Source of the DNA: Sporosarcina sp. FSL W8-0480
GTDB lineage: Bacteria > Bacillota > Bacilli > Bacillales_A > Planococcaceae
Assembly: GCF_037963765.1 (NCBI RefSeq)
Contig: NZ_CP150166.1
Span: 2,983,501-3,047,500 of the forward strand
Direction: 5' to 3'
Length of the DNA: 64,000 nt
Below the pieces are notes generated by a model that did not search any database, had not been told where the DNA came from, and saw only the letters and a list, made by a program, of their open reading frames with translations. A program made the translations under genes and the position numbers. Positions 1 through 8,569 of this stretch are shown in pieces. The stretch's first letter is position 1, and each line of letters begins with the position of its first letter.

Positions 1-3000
1 TCTGCCATTTTGAGTAGAAACGGCGGTAAATACGTTTTGACCTTCAGTCAGAACTACCGGGAAAGCAAATGCGCCATCTTCTCCGATTGTGACGGAACCA
101 GCGTCTTTACCGTTGTTCTTCAAATTGATCATTGTTGTTGGAGATGCTTTACCTTCAATTACAACATTTGCATCGTTTGTTACTGTGCCTAAAGTTGTGA
201 TTGAAGGACCATCTACTTCATAGTTTACACGTGCACGGATCATATAGTTTCCTTCTGCCTCAGGTGAAGGAGACCATGCGCCGCCAACGTACTGATAGCT
301 TCTCTTAGCATTCGGACCGTCCTCATCCGTAGCCAGTCCAGGTGATGCCGTGTTAATTTGAGTTTGGATGTAAACCATGTAGAAATCACCGTCAACCGCG
401 ATGTTGTGCTCCGCTAGGTCGACGACAGTCCAGCTGCCATCCCGTTTAGCATTCGCATCGATTGGACCTGCAAGCTTCTTGCCCGGTGCTCCATCTACAC
501 CTTTCGCATCCCAAACTTCAACTGCGAATTTTGTTCCACCTGGTACTGGCCATTCAGCAGTCCAGAAATGGAAAATACCTTCGGATACGATACCGGAATT
601 CTTACCTTCCGGAAGCGACATCTTGACAGCCCAGCCATTTCCAGCGTCATAGAATGCACGAGCATTGTCTGCTGTACCATCGTCATATCCAATTACCCCG
701 CCAGGATATGTGAAGAATGGCTCAAGAATAATATCTTTGACGAGACCGTTGGATCCGATAGTAATAGACTCTTCCTTACTATGGAACCCTCTTGCAATGA
801 TCTTCATCGTATACTCACCGGAGTATGCAGTAATCGAATAGCTTCCGTCAGCGTTAGACTCGACAGGAGTGATATTCGCATCTTCAATCAACATGATGAC
901 TGCACCTTCAACTGGAATTCCATCAGCGTCAGTAACTTTACCAGTTACCGTCCCTTTCGAATTTTCCTCCAATGTGAAGTTAGCAGTAGTTGTTTGCCCG
1001 TCACTGATTGTGACTGTTTGTGCAGCAGATTGGAATCCATACGCTTCTGCTTTCACAGTGTAAGTTCCTTCGCCAAGCGTCATTGTGTATGATCCATCTG
1101 CCGGATTTGTAGTGGCAGTACGATTGTTTTCAAGAACTGTCACTTTCGCACCCAATGGCAATGCTGAAAGATTGTTTTTCATTTCCGTAGCCGGAGCCGA
1201 AGCAACAACTTCCTCTTTCGTCATATCAACTACAAGATCTTTTGGATCCATTGGTGTTTCAGTTGCTTCTTTTTCTTTCTCTGCCTCAAGCTCAGCGTCT
1301 GTCAATTTCACCGCCGGCTTAGCCATACCGATTGTAGCAGTTGCAGGTTGTGCAACATCAGTTAATGCTACATCATCGATATACCAACCTGGTCGTACGA
1401 CACTTCCATCAGAAAATGCATTAAAGCCGATATAGACGCGTTGACCGCTATATTCAGAAAGGTCAACCTGGCCATCAACCCAGCCATCTGAGATTCCTAC
1501 GATTTGCTGAAGTTGTGTCCATTGAACTCTGTCAGTCGAAATGACAATATGCCCATAATCCCAAGCTCTTCCACTCACAGTGGATTGCTCGAAGTTATGC
1601 CATTGCTTAAACTGCAAGTAGGAATTTCCTTCTGGCAAATCAACAGGAGGCATGACAAGTGTTGCATTCATATTGCTCATGTAATCGCCTGATAGGTTAG
1701 TAGCGTATACCTTTTCACCGGAAACGGCATTGCCTGGTCCTGATGTAGGTACTCCCCACTCCCAACTATCATTCGCTCCAAATGATTCCCAACCGATCGG
1801 AGTTTGTTCAAAATTCTCGAAATAGCCAACTGTGATACCTTGCTTAACAGCAACCGTATACTCCTCAGTTGTCACTTCATTGTTACCGAAATCATTAATT
1901 GTAAATTTATACTTGAATTCGTTGCCTGCAACAGTGTCGCCAGCAACCGTCACACCGTACACACCGGACTTATAGTCTCCGGATTTGCGTGTAGCTTCCG
2001 CCGTTTGCCAAGCACCATCTGCATCTAGGTATTGGAAATTAACAGAAGAAACACTGATGTTGTCGCTCACTTGGATTGTTAGATCAAAATCCATGTTAGC
2101 GTATGTCTCTACAGGTGCAGTGTGCTCATACTCTGGTGCTTCAGTATCTTCACCATTTTGTGTAACTTGGCCTTTAAGTGTTCCAAGTCCACTTGCGATA
2201 GTCGATACAGCCGCGTATGCGTCAACAAGTCCGTGTCCATACGCATTGTTTGGAACTGTCGGATACTGGCTATCTGTCAACGGAACTGCAGTGCTTGTCA
2301 AAATTAGCTCCATCTCGTCAACAGTGATCGTAGCATTCGCTTGGCGAAGCAATGCTGCAACAGCTGCTACTGCAGGTCCGGACATCGAAGTTCCATTCCA
2401 TCCACCTTCATAGCCGCTTCCCGGTACCGAGGAGCGAATGTTCACTCCTGGAGCAATGATATCAGGCTTAACTTCCCCATATGGCGATGGACCGCGTAAA
2501 GAGAAGCTTGCTACCTTGTTGTTGATATCAGATGCACCAGTTGCAAATGATTCAGGATAGTTAGCTGGCACTGCGATTGAACCAGGTCCGCCTGGATTCG
2601 TTAATGTTGTATTACCGGCAGAGAACTCAGGGAAAATTTCTGCGTTTCTCCAGTTAATAACGACATCACGATACCACTCGTCAAGACCACGTCCGCCGCC
2701 CCATGAGTTATTTACAACGTCCGGAGCAAGGTCAACGCGAACGTTTCCATTTCCATCATGCGGAGCTAAAATCCATTGTGCTGCAGCTAATAAAATCGCA
2801 TCAGATGTACTACCTGCCGCATCGAATACTTTAGCTGCAATCCACTTCGCGCCTGGAGCAACTCCGATTTGATTGGAACCGTCCGGCTCGCTTCCGACCA
2901 TTGTTCCAGTGACATGCGTTCCATGTCCGTGGTCATCGTAAGCTGCTTCGCGACCAGCGCGAGTTGCATCGAAGAAGTTATATTTATGGCTTACTTCGCC

Positions 3001-3747
3001 AGTAGCTGCATCATAGCCACGATATTTTTCTTTCAATGCTGGATGATCCCATTGAACACCTGAGTCAAGACTCGCAACAACTGTCCCGGAACCATCAATG
3101 CCCATTGCCCAAACGTCTGGCGCATTCACACGTTGAACGTTCCATTCCACGTTCGCAAGGCCTGAAGCAGGAGCAACCGCATTTTCCGTCTTCGTTGCTG
3201 CAGTTAATTCACGTGTTTCGTTCGGAAGAATTTTTTCAACTTCAGGGAAACTTGCGATTTTCTCAGCAATTTCCTTCGTTGCAGTAACGGCCATACCATT
3301 TACTATATAGTAAGAGGTCATGTCTTTTACTTCTCCCGTTGCCATAAGGCTTTCTACAAAGTCCTTAACGTTCTGCTGTGTTTCAAGTGAAGTAGCTTTC
3401 AGTTCGGACACGACTGCAGACCTCACCATCAACTCTGTTGTCGCTGCTGAAAGACGAGCTTTGTTTGCATCTTGTCTAGCCTGTTCAGCGACCTTCGTTG
3501 TATCTGCTTTTTCTTTGAATTTAACTAAGAATGTAACTGTTTCCTCGTCCTTAAAATCTTCCAATAGGAAATTGCTGATTTTAGATTCAGTAGTAGTAAG
3601 GGAAACAGCAGAATCTCTGACCGATTGATGAAGTCTGTTCTTTTGCTCCGCTGTTGCCATGCCCGGCGATAAAATGGAGAGCACCATTAAAAACGCCGTT
3701 ACAATACTAAAGATTCTTCTTTGACTTCGAGCACGTTTCGTCCTCAA
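1..3747 (-). CDS. bpr: Bacillopeptidase F-like S8 serine protease, C-terminus beyond the window
   Basis: Secreted subtilisin-family endopeptidase; 1249 residues are visible and the frame is still open at base 1. A TTG start at 3747 follows GGAGG (3756-3760) by 8 nt. A signal peptide covers about residues 1-33, then an inhibitor I9-type propeptide. The S8 domain spans about 195-505, with catalytic Asp228 (SLDSG), His275 (GHGTHVTG) and Ser454 (GTSMSGP) plus the oxyanion Asn in VVNNSWGGG. After it come an Ig-like segment, an immune-inhibitor-A/MAM-like beta domain (about 640-790), two carboxypeptidase-regulatory-like repeats (about 870-1020) and another Ig-like segment at the edge. The domain order and many motifs match my memory of B. 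subtilis Bpr (about 1430 residues), so roughly 180-200 residues are missing. It has no operon partner; the signal peptidase gene ends about 140 bp upstream. Confidence 0.93.
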   Translation of the reverse strand, partial: MRTKRARSQRRIFSIVTAFLMVLSILSPGMATAEQKNRLHQSVRDSAVSLTTTESKISNFLLEDFKDEETVTFLVKFKEKADTTKVAEQARQDANKARLSAATTELMVRSAVVSELKATSLETQQNVKDFVESLMATGEVKDMTSYYIVNGMAVTATKEIAEKIASFPEVEKILPNETRELTAATKTENAVAPASGLANVEWNVQRVNAPDVWAMGIDGSGTVVASLDSGVQWDHPALKEKYRGYDAATGEVSHKYNFFDATRAGREAAYDDHGHGTHVTGTMVGSEPDGSNQIGVAPGAKWIAAKVFDAAGSTSDAILLAAAQWILAPHDGNGNVRVDLAPDVVNNSWGGGRGLDEWYRDVVINWRNAEIFPEFSAGNTTLTNPGGPGSIAVPANYPESFATGASDINNKVASFSLRGPSPYGEVKPDIIAPGVNIRSSVPGSGYEGGWNGTSMSGPAVAAVAALLRQANATITVDEMELILTSTAVPLTDSQYPTVPNNAYGHGLVDAYAAVSTIASGLGTLKGQVTQNGEDTEAPEYEHTAPVETYANMDFDLTIQVSDNISVSSVNFQYLDADGAWQTAEATRKSGDYKSGVYGVTVAGDTVAGNEFKYKFTINDFGNNEVTTEEYTVAVKQGITVGYFENFEQTPIGWESFGANDSWEWGVPTSGPGNAVSGEKVYATNLSGDYMSNMNATLVMPPVDLPEGNSYLQFKQWHNFEQSTVSGRAWDYGHIVISTDRVQWTQLQQIVGISDGWVDGQVDLSEYSGQRVYIGFNAFSDGSVVRPGWYIDDVALTDVAQPATATIGMAKPAVKLTDAELEAEKEKEATETPMDPKDLVVDMTKEEVVASAPATEMKNNLSALPLGAKVTVLENNRTATTNPADGSYTMTLGEGTYTVKAEAYGFQSAAQTVTISDGQTTTANFTLEENSKGTVTGKVTDADGIPVEGAVIMLIEDANITPVESNADGSYSITAYSGEYTMKIIARGFHSKEESITIGSNGLVKDIILEPFFTYPGGVIGYDDGTADNARAFYDAGNGWAVKMSLPEGKNSGIVSEGIFHFWTAEWPVPGGTKFAVEVWDAKGVDGAPGKKLAGPIDANAKRDGSWTVVDLAEHNIAVDGDFYMVYIQTQINTASPGLATDEDGPNAKRSYQYVGGAWSPSPEAEGNYMIRARVNYEVDGPSITTLGTVTNDANVVIEGKASPTTMINLKNNGKDAGSVTIGEDGAFAFPVVLTEGQNVFTAVSTQNGR

Positions 3748-3883
3748 ATTTCATTCCTCCTTTTTTTATAAAGAACACATTTCTTTAATGTAAAAGGTAA
3801 AACCCTATCCCTCCTTTTAATTCCGGGTATTTATGGCGGAGAATTGCTATATCTGGTTGTTTCAGTCACCATACAAGTTTGAT

Positions 3884-4426
3884 TTATTTAAAACCTAACG
3901 GAAAAAGTGAGAATAAAAGCTTACCTTTAATCCGTTCTTTTGGTAGGAAACCGAATTCACTGTTTCTACTATCCAAACTCTCACCGGGAGTCCGATTGTC
4001 TCCAATTACAAAATAGGAATTTTCCGCTACCGTCACTAAATCCATATCATTCGGGAAACCGATGGAGTAAACTTCTTTCACCTTGTCGCCATTCACATAC
4101 ACGACTCCGTCCACAATCTCAACAGTGTCATTCGGTAAAGCGATTATGCGTTTAATGGCATCAAAGCCATGTACATCACGAAATTGAACGATATCATCTA
4201 TATCAGGTGTAAAAAGCAGATTATTCGTCACAATAACATCCTTGTTTCCGAGTGTCGGGGCCATCGAGTTTCCGCTTATGACGGTAATGCCAATTGCAAA
4301 TCGGAATACAAGAAATAGACCAATGATGAGCAAAATGAACTTCACCCAACTGAGTACACTGTCATCTGATTTTTTCTTCTCTTTCGTAGCTTCGACTGTT
4401 TTTGCTGTCAGTTCATTTACATTCAT
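3884..4426 (-). CDS. Type I signal peptidase (Ser/Lys dyad)
   Basis: A membrane-bound leader peptidase that would cleave exported preproteins. The 180 residues hold one transmembrane helix at about 29-50, nucleophile Ser54 in SGNSMAPT, general base Lys92 in DAIKRIIALP, and the conserved GDNR...DSR box near the C-terminus. This is the prokaryotic SipS/T class (Lys base), not the SipW/ER class (His base), although it sits in an exported-matrix-like operon as SipW does. Its ATG overlaps the stop codon of the upstream coiled-coil gene (ATGA), so translation is probably coupled. The tight linkage to three exported proteins suggests a dedicated processing enzyme; that is inference. The enzyme assignment is firm. 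Confidence 0.93.
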   Translation of the reverse strand: MNVNELTAKTVEATKEKKKSDDSVLSWVKFILLIIGLFLVFRFAIGITVISGNSMAPTLGNKDVIVTNNLLFTPDIDDIVQFRDVHGFDAIKRIIALPNDTVEIVDGVVYVNGDKVKEVYSIGFPNDMDLVTVAENSYFVIGDNRTPGESLDSRNSEFGFLPKERIKGKLLFSLFPLGFK

Positions 4427-5091
4427 TCCGCATCACTTTTCCTTTCATCATAATCCGGGCCTCGGGTTGGATTTGGATCTGGATTTGGATCTGGATTTGG
4501 GTCTGGATTTGGATCTGGATTTGGGTCTGAATCCGGATTTGTTTCAGTTTCCGGCTCTTCCCCCGGGTCGTCCGTTTCCGGAGATTCAGGCTCTTCCATC
4601 GGGTCCTCCGCTTCGGGAATTTCAGGTTCCTCATTCGGCAGTAGGCTTTGATCACCCTCATTCACTACCCGGTTCATCTCATTCACCGCTGCTTGGAAAA
4701 TACTCTCCAGTTCATCTCTTACACTATTTTCAGTTTCAGAGTTGTCGATAGTAAATCCATCGATTAATTCATCGGCATAACGCCGTAATTCACTTGTTCG
4801 TTTTTCCTTTTCTTCCATCGTAAAAGCTTTAAGTCGTTCAATAGCCATTTGAATTTCCGAATGCAGCTCTTCTTTTAAGCGTTCCGTTTGAATCTCCTGT
4901 TCCGAATCGATTGCTTCCTTGATCTCAACAATCGCGTGCCCCCTTTGTGTATCAAACCAATTCACCAATAATGATTGGATATCTTGATTGGCAAATGTGA
5001 TCGATACACTACTTCCAATGATTCCGGTTAAAAGAACAGCTCCAATTAGGAACTTATACTTTGGCATTTTACTCCTTCTTTTTTTATCCAC
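4423..5091 (-). CDS. Exported coiled-coil protein with acidic Pro-rich and DPNP-repeat tail
   Basis: Family not recognised. The GTG start at 5091 has GGAGG 7 nt upstream; an internal ATG (residue 9) also has AGAAGGAG, so two starts are possible. A signal peptide of about 35 residues ends near TFANQ. Residues about 35-150 are helical and Glu/Lys-rich. From about 155 come acidic EPE/PET segments, then a run of Asp-Pro-Asn-Pro units, a wall-spanning type of low-complexity tail, and a short charged end without LPXTG. The motif after the cleavage site (VNWFDTQRG...I) resembles that of the two upstream proteins (SWYSG, DWYRL), suggesting a common family. It overlaps the signal peptidase gene by 4 nt. 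Confidence 0.8.
   Translation of the reverse strand: MDKKRRSKMPKYKFLIGAVLLTGIIGSSVSITFANQDIQSLLVNWFDTQRGHAIVEIKEAIDSEQEIQTERLKEELHSEIQMAIERLKAFTMEEKEKRTSELRRYADELIDGFTIDNSETENSVRDELESIFQAAVNEMNRVVNEGDQSLLPNEEPEIPEAEDPMEEPESPETDDPGEEPETETNPDSDPNPDPNPDPNPDPNPDPNPTRGPDYDERKSDAE
4461..4545 (-). repeat. In-frame 12-bp tandem repeat encoding DPNP units
   Basis: Near-identical 12-bp units (plus-strand form GGATTTGGATCT, with G/A variation) repeat about six times and encode Asp-Pro-Asn-Pro in the coiled-coil protein. The low divergence suggests slippage or recent expansion, so tail length may vary between strains. Confidence 0.85.
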
Positions 5092-5114
5092 AGCACAACC
5101 TCCAGATAAAATTG

Positions 5115-5139
5115 TAGGGCCGGCGTTTAGCAGGCCCTA
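5115..5139 (-). terminator. Intercistronic hairpin
   Basis: TAGGGCC (5115-5121) pairs with GGCCCTA (5133-5139) just after the stop of the 257-residue exported protein. The U-tract is weak, so partial termination or 3'-end stabilisation that favours the upstream gene is more likely than full termination. Confidence 0.5.
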
Positions 5140-5151
5140 TGCAACTACGAA

Positions 5152-5925
5152 TTAGTCATTCATGTCCGAAAGAAGCGCATCCATTGCAGCTTTTGCTTCA
5201 TCTTCAAGTTCCAATGCTTTTGCTTCGATCAAAGCTTCTTGTGCCGCCACTAAGTCATCTAAAATATCACCAACTTGGTTATATACTTCATTGACTTTGA
5301 AATCGACTGCAGTTTTCAAGTTATTAACAGTAATAGTCGTTTCATTTTCCAACTCTTCCATAATCGCGGCCTTTGCAGCTACAATTGCCTCTTCAAGCCC
5401 AGCAAGTGCGTCAGATTTAACAGCATCCAATTGATAGGTCAATTCTTCGATGGCAGCCGCTCCCGTATCTTCTGCAAATGTCGTCATATCGGCGGATGCA
5501 ATCTGTGTTGCCTCAGCCCCGGCAGCTTGTATTTGCAGCCATCCCTCCTGGTAAATATTATTAAAAGCAAGGTCCATACCCGCAAGGATTTCAGCCCCGG
5601 CTTCTCCTAACGAGTTAATATGGGAATCCCTTGCGCTTTCAATAGCGGAGGATGCTCTCCCAATTTCACGATCCCTTGTAAATTCAACGTCAAATTCTGC
5701 GCCAGCTCTCAATCCTTCAAACATTTCATCCAAACTACCAAACTCTTCATCAGAATACAGATCTGCTTCTTGTGCGATTGAAGCTTGCGCACCATTAAAA
5801 ACGCCGCTATACCAAGATTTCAACGCACCACCGGCATCCGTGTTCGCAAATGCAAGACCCACACCAGATAGCAGTCCAGCCGAAATTGTTCCTGCAACGA
5901 TTTTCTTTTTAAATGTCATCTTCAT
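5152..5925 (-). CDS. Exported alpha-helical protein, family unknown
   Basis: 257 residues with a signal peptide (KKKIVAGTISAGLLSGVG, cleavage probably after AFA) and an Ala/Glu-rich, almost entirely helical mature part without cysteines. The mature start (NTDAGGALKSWYSG) shares a W-aromatic motif with the proteins on either side. The helical composition argues against a TasA/CalY beta fold. GAGGA lies 7 nt before the ATG, which directly follows the stop of the upstream gene, so the pair is co-translated. The hairpin behind it could raise its level relative to downstream genes. It may be a structural surface or matrix protein; that is inference. Confidence 0.8.
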   Translation of the reverse strand: MKMTFKKKIVAGTISAGLLSGVGLAFANTDAGGALKSWYSGVFNGAQASIAQEADLYSDEEFGSLDEMFEGLRAGAEFDVEFTRDREIGRASSAIESARDSHINSLGEAGAEILAGMDLAFNNIYQEGWLQIQAAGAEATQIASADMTTFAEDTGAAAIEELTYQLDAVKSDALAGLEEAIVAAKAAIMEELENETTITVNNLKTAVDFKVNEVYNQVGDILDDLVAAQEALIEAKALELEDEAKAAMDALLSDMND

Positions 5926-6420
5926 TTAATAATCCTCCTCAGTTTTGTTATGATCATTTTCAAACTTCACATGGTTAGTGCTTCCGTCAAAACCATAGTC
6001 GGAAAGGAGTTCCGATAAAATATCGAATGTACGACGATCGATCTCTACATGTCGTTTTTCAATCTCTACTTCAATTTCTACTAAGTCCTTTTCTATAAGA
6101 GATTCTTTTGTTTCATCCAACTGCTGAAGATGGACGTTTTTATACTTTTTGATACTTTGATCAGCATCCTTAGAGGCATTTAAAACGTAATCCACAAGTT
6201 GACTTTCCAATCTTTTAATCAACTGATCTTGATAGGTGTTTATGGAGTCCTTAAAAGTTGTAAGTGAGGTTTTCATTTCTTCACTTATTTGGTTGGAAAG
6301 TAAATGAAGTTGAAGCCGATACCAGTCCGAAAAAGCGATTCCTTGCTTGGATTGGGCAACTATCGAGGTACCCATTAAAAGAAAACAACACATTGCTATT
6401 AAAATGACAAACTTTCTCAC
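5926..6420 (-). CDS. Small exported coiled-coil protein, first gene of the operon
   Basis: About 164 residues. Two GTG codons are possible (6426 and 6420); 6420 is chosen because GGGGG (6430-6434) lies 9 nt from it but only 3 nt from 6426. A hydrophobic signal peptide ends near VAQS; the mature part has a DWYRL motif followed by long Glu/Lys/Gln-rich helices (about 40-150). No known domain was recognised. It is the promoter-proximal gene of a four-gene unit (this gene, the 257-residue protein, the DPNP-tail protein, the signal peptidase) with junctions of 0, about 60 and -4 nt. Confidence 0.78.
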   Translation of the reverse strand: MRKFVILIAMCCFLLMGTSIVAQSKQGIAFSDWYRLQLHLLSNQISEEMKTSLTTFKDSINTYQDQLIKRLESQLVDYVLNASKDADQSIKKYKNVHLQQLDETKESLIEKDLVEIEVEIEKRHVEIDRRTFDILSELLSDYGFDGSTNHVKFENDHNKTEEDY

Positions 6421-6494
6421 GATCACCTACCCCCTACTATTTTCGGAGAAGCACCTTTCATTCCGCTGAACGCACGCTGTGTTTAGAAAAGATA

Positions 6495-6643
6495 TACTTT
6501 TCCATCTATTCCTAAGTATAAAAGCGAGTGTTTTTCTTCTCGCCCCTATTCCGTCTACTTTTGCCACTATACTTTTGATACGTCTTGTTAGACATAGATG
6601 TAAGACGACCTACCACTTTTGTCTCCATTGGTATACAAAAGTG
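6495..6643 (-). promoter_or_regulatory. Putative promoter region with repeated ACTTTTG boxes
   Basis: Upstream of the exported-protein operon, TACTTTTG occurs at 6556-6563 and 6570-6577 (14 bp apart), CACTTTTG at 6614-6621, its inverse CAAAAGTG at 6636-6643, and a weaker TACTTTTC at 6495-6502. A possible minus-strand -10 (TATACT, complement of 6515-6520) would put the first two boxes near -50 and -64. The adjacent LuxR-type regulator is the obvious candidate ligand, by inference. Confidence 0.45.
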
Positions 6644-6678
6644 TACTGATTATAATTGGGGGGCTGCTTGTAAAGCGA

Positions 6679-6715
6679 AAAATGCCAGACCCTATAAAAC
6701 AGGATCTGGCATTTT
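6679..6715 (-). terminator. Rho-independent terminator of the response regulator gene
   Basis: A 15-bp near-perfect stem (6679-6693 with 6701-6715, core ATGCCAGA) is followed on the minus strand by a short U-tract, about 20 nt after the regulator stop codon. It separates the regulator from the exported-protein operon. Confidence 0.85.
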
Positions 6716-6733
6716 GTATTTAATTTATTATAA

Positions 6734-7375
6734 TTAAGTAACTGTGTAACGAACTAACCCTTTTGCATTTGCATATAAAGCCGCCTGGGTTCGATCCCCT
6801 AAGTTCAACTTCGCTAAAACTTGGCTAACATGTTTTTTAACAGTGTATTCTGTTACGGATAGCACCTCGGAGATTTCTTTATTCGATAGACCTTTACCAA
6901 GTTCTATCAACACTTCCGTTTCCTTTGGAGTCAGAGTTTCAAACTCCCCCCTTGTTAAATAGGAACTTTGGGATTTCAAAATAACCTCAAGGATTCTTTG
7001 ATCATAATAATTCCTGCCATTACGAATCATCCTTAAGGCATGTACCAATTCTTCAAGCACTGATTCCTTCAATAGAAATCCGGAAACCCCCAACCTCTTC
7101 GCCGTCATAAAATTATCTTTACTTGGCGAAGAGGACAGTACGATAAATTTGCATACCGACCCTTGGCTTTTCGCCTCGGCAATCAAATCCAATCCACTTT
7201 CGCCGCCCAAATATAAATCTACAATAGCAATATCAGGTTCCTTCGACCTTAGGATGGCTAAAGCTTCCCTCCGATTCGAGGCTTCCCCTACAATATTCAA
7301 CCCTTCTTCACCGACAAGAATTGAAAAAAGTCCTTTTCTTATTAACGGATGATCATCGACAAGTATCACATTCAT
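6734..7375 (-). CDS. NarL/FixJ (LuxR-type) response regulator, no kinase nearby
   Basis: A 213-residue two-component regulator. An N-terminal receiver domain begins MNVILVDDHPLIRKG and holds phospho-acceptor Asp53 (AIVDLYLGG) and a KxxG-type end; a C-terminal LuxR helix-turn-helix (about 145-205) contains LTPKETEVL and NKEISEVLSVTEYTVKKHV. The ATG at 7375 is chosen over one 24 nt upstream because GAGAGAGG lies 8 nt before it. No histidine kinase is in the window, so it is an orphan here. Divergence and targets cannot be read directly, but the operon downstream and its repeated boxes are the likely targets. The family is certain; membership of the DegU, LiaR or ComA group is not. Confidence 0.92.
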   Translation of the reverse strand: MNVILVDDHPLIRKGLFSILVGEEGLNIVGEASNRREALAILRSKEPDIAIVDLYLGGESGLDLIAEAKSQGSVCKFIVLSSSPSKDNFMTAKRLGVSGFLLKESVLEELVHALRMIRNGRNYYDQRILEVILKSQSSYLTRGEFETLTPKETEVLIELGKGLSNKEISEVLSVTEYTVKKHVSQVLAKLNLGDRTQAALYANAKGLVRYTVT

Positions 7376-7864
7376 ATAACGACAACCTCTCTCTATCATT
7401 TATTAAGATGATTTCTATTGTTAATCGTCGTTGAAAAACTATACTAAGTAGCTTCCGTCGCCAATTTAGGGACGGTAGTGAACGGTAATAGACTTGCACG
7501 TGACAGTATGGAGATAAAATAGTGAGTGGAATTATTTCATGGATTGAGGTAAATTCTGAGGTGTCATATGGTTATGGATATAAAAACCATCTTCTTCCTC
7601 TATTGTAATGAACTGCAGAAAAACTGGCAATATAGGTTTCTAACTATTTAAAGTATTCATTCTTTATAACTGTTTTAGCCACCCCTCACTAATTCCAATT
7701 TCCCTCTCCACTAAACAGAACTACATATTTCGCCTTATCCCCCAACACCTACACATGTCACATCCATGCCACCACCCCTTGAAAACAGCCTTCCACAGCG
7801 CTCTAATTGGAACTCTAAGGAAAAAAGAAACTATAATAGGCCTTTTGACACGGAACATACTATG
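7376..7864. other. Intergenic stretch without recognisable genes
   Basis: It holds the upstream region of the response regulator and AT-rich DNA. I see no open frame with a ribosome binding site. The next dispersed element begins at its right end. Confidence 0.6.
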
Positions 7865-8021
7865 AAGGTACCTGTGCACGGCACATTTATGACAATTCAA
7901 CAGGACTAATATTCATTCAAGTTGGATCAGGTAAAACACTATAACGATTGAGTTCCATGTTTACTTTTTATGCAATTGTAGTGCATAGTCAGAATAGTTT
8001 CTTGCACAGGCACCTTTACAA
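7865..8021 (+). repeat. Dispersed ~155-bp inverted-terminal-repeat element, copy A
   Basis: The left end AAGGTACCTGTGCAC and right end TTGCACAGGCACCTTTACAA are inverted repeats. The interior has ACATTTATGACAATTCA near the left and GCAATTGTAGTGCAT near the right, which define the orientation. The left TTGT is lost. It lies between the response regulator and the PLA2-like gene. Confidence 0.9.
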
Positions 8022-8118
8022 AACTCTTTTACACTTTCCTCCACCTCCACACAGGTACTTTAAGCCTATTTGAATAAAATATAGTAAGAGAATTTTAAAC
8101 GGAGGGGACAATTTCATT

Positions 8119-8403
8119 ATGAGACGTAGAAGATTTCGAAGCCCAAGACTCTGTGTATTTCCCGGCTATACCTGGTGCGGTCCCGGTTGTAGTGGTCCGG
8201 GCGCCCCGGTAAATGCTGTGGATGCGGCATGCAAGGCACATGACTTATGCTATCTTTCGCATAAAAGCCGCTGTGAATGTGATTTGGAATTTCTCGATCG
8301 ACTGGAACAATATATTGACCTTGATAACTTGGAAGGCCGGCACGCAAGGACGCTTTATCGCTATATGCTTGCCCAATCCAAATTCACTTGTTGGCGGAGA
8401 TAA
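8119..8403 (+). CDS. Small phospholipase A2-like protein (parvovirus VP1u-like motif)
   Basis: 94 residues, Cys- and Arg-rich. The segment YTWCGPGCSGPG resembles the glycine-rich calcium loop and DAACKAHDLCY the catalytic helix of phospholipase A2, with the His41-Asp42 dyad flanked by cysteines. Similar short proteins in Bacillus are annotated as parvovirus VP1-like. They would hydrolyse the sn-2 ester of phospholipids, but activity here is inferred from motif only. There is no signal peptide; the N-terminus is highly basic, so release at sporulation or lysis, or action inside the cell, is possible. GGAGGGG lies about 10 nt before the ATG. It is monocistronic, with a strong terminator directly behind. 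Confidence 0.75.
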   Translation: MRRRRFRSPRLCVFPGYTWCGPGCSGPGAPVNAVDAACKAHDLCYLSHKSRCECDLEFLDRLEQYIDLDNLEGRHARTLYRYMLAQSKFTCWRR

Positions 8404-8410
8404 TAGAAAA

Positions 8411-8449
8411 CCCCCGGATGAATTTTTCAACCGGGGGCAGATTATTTTT
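8411..8449. terminator. Bidirectional terminator
   Basis: CCCCCGG (8411-8417) pairs with CCGGGGG (8431-8437), with T-rich sequence on both sides (T7 at 8445-8451 on the plus strand, TTTT on the minus). It lies between the convergent PLA2-like gene and the 39-residue gene. Confidence 0.85.
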
Positions 8450-8569
8450 TTAGTTTGTATACGAAAGGACAGCAGTAGGGAATCTCCACAGAATGTTTTT
8501 CGCTTCAACTTTTGTTGCGAATTCGAACATCCGAATACTTTTTTGTTCAAAAACAGTGATAACCCACAT
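8450..8569 (-). CDS. Small protein of 39 residues
   Basis: It begins MWVITVFEQKSIRMFEF. The ATG at 8569 has AAAAGGAGAA with 8-nt spacing; the longer upstream reading lacks such a site. Short proteins starting MWV(I/V)TV(F/Y) with an MFEF motif are common in Bacillus as uncharacterised proteins; no function is known to me. The fold is probably a small beta-alpha unit. Confidence 0.6.
   Translation of the reverse strand: MWVITVFEQKSIRMFEFATKVEAKNILWRFPTAVLSYTN

Noticed and set aside
3884-4426. SipW-type signal peptidase of a TasA operon
   Set aside because: Lys92 of the Ser/Lys dyad is present; SipW-type enzymes use His. The neighbouring proteins are helical, not TasA-like.
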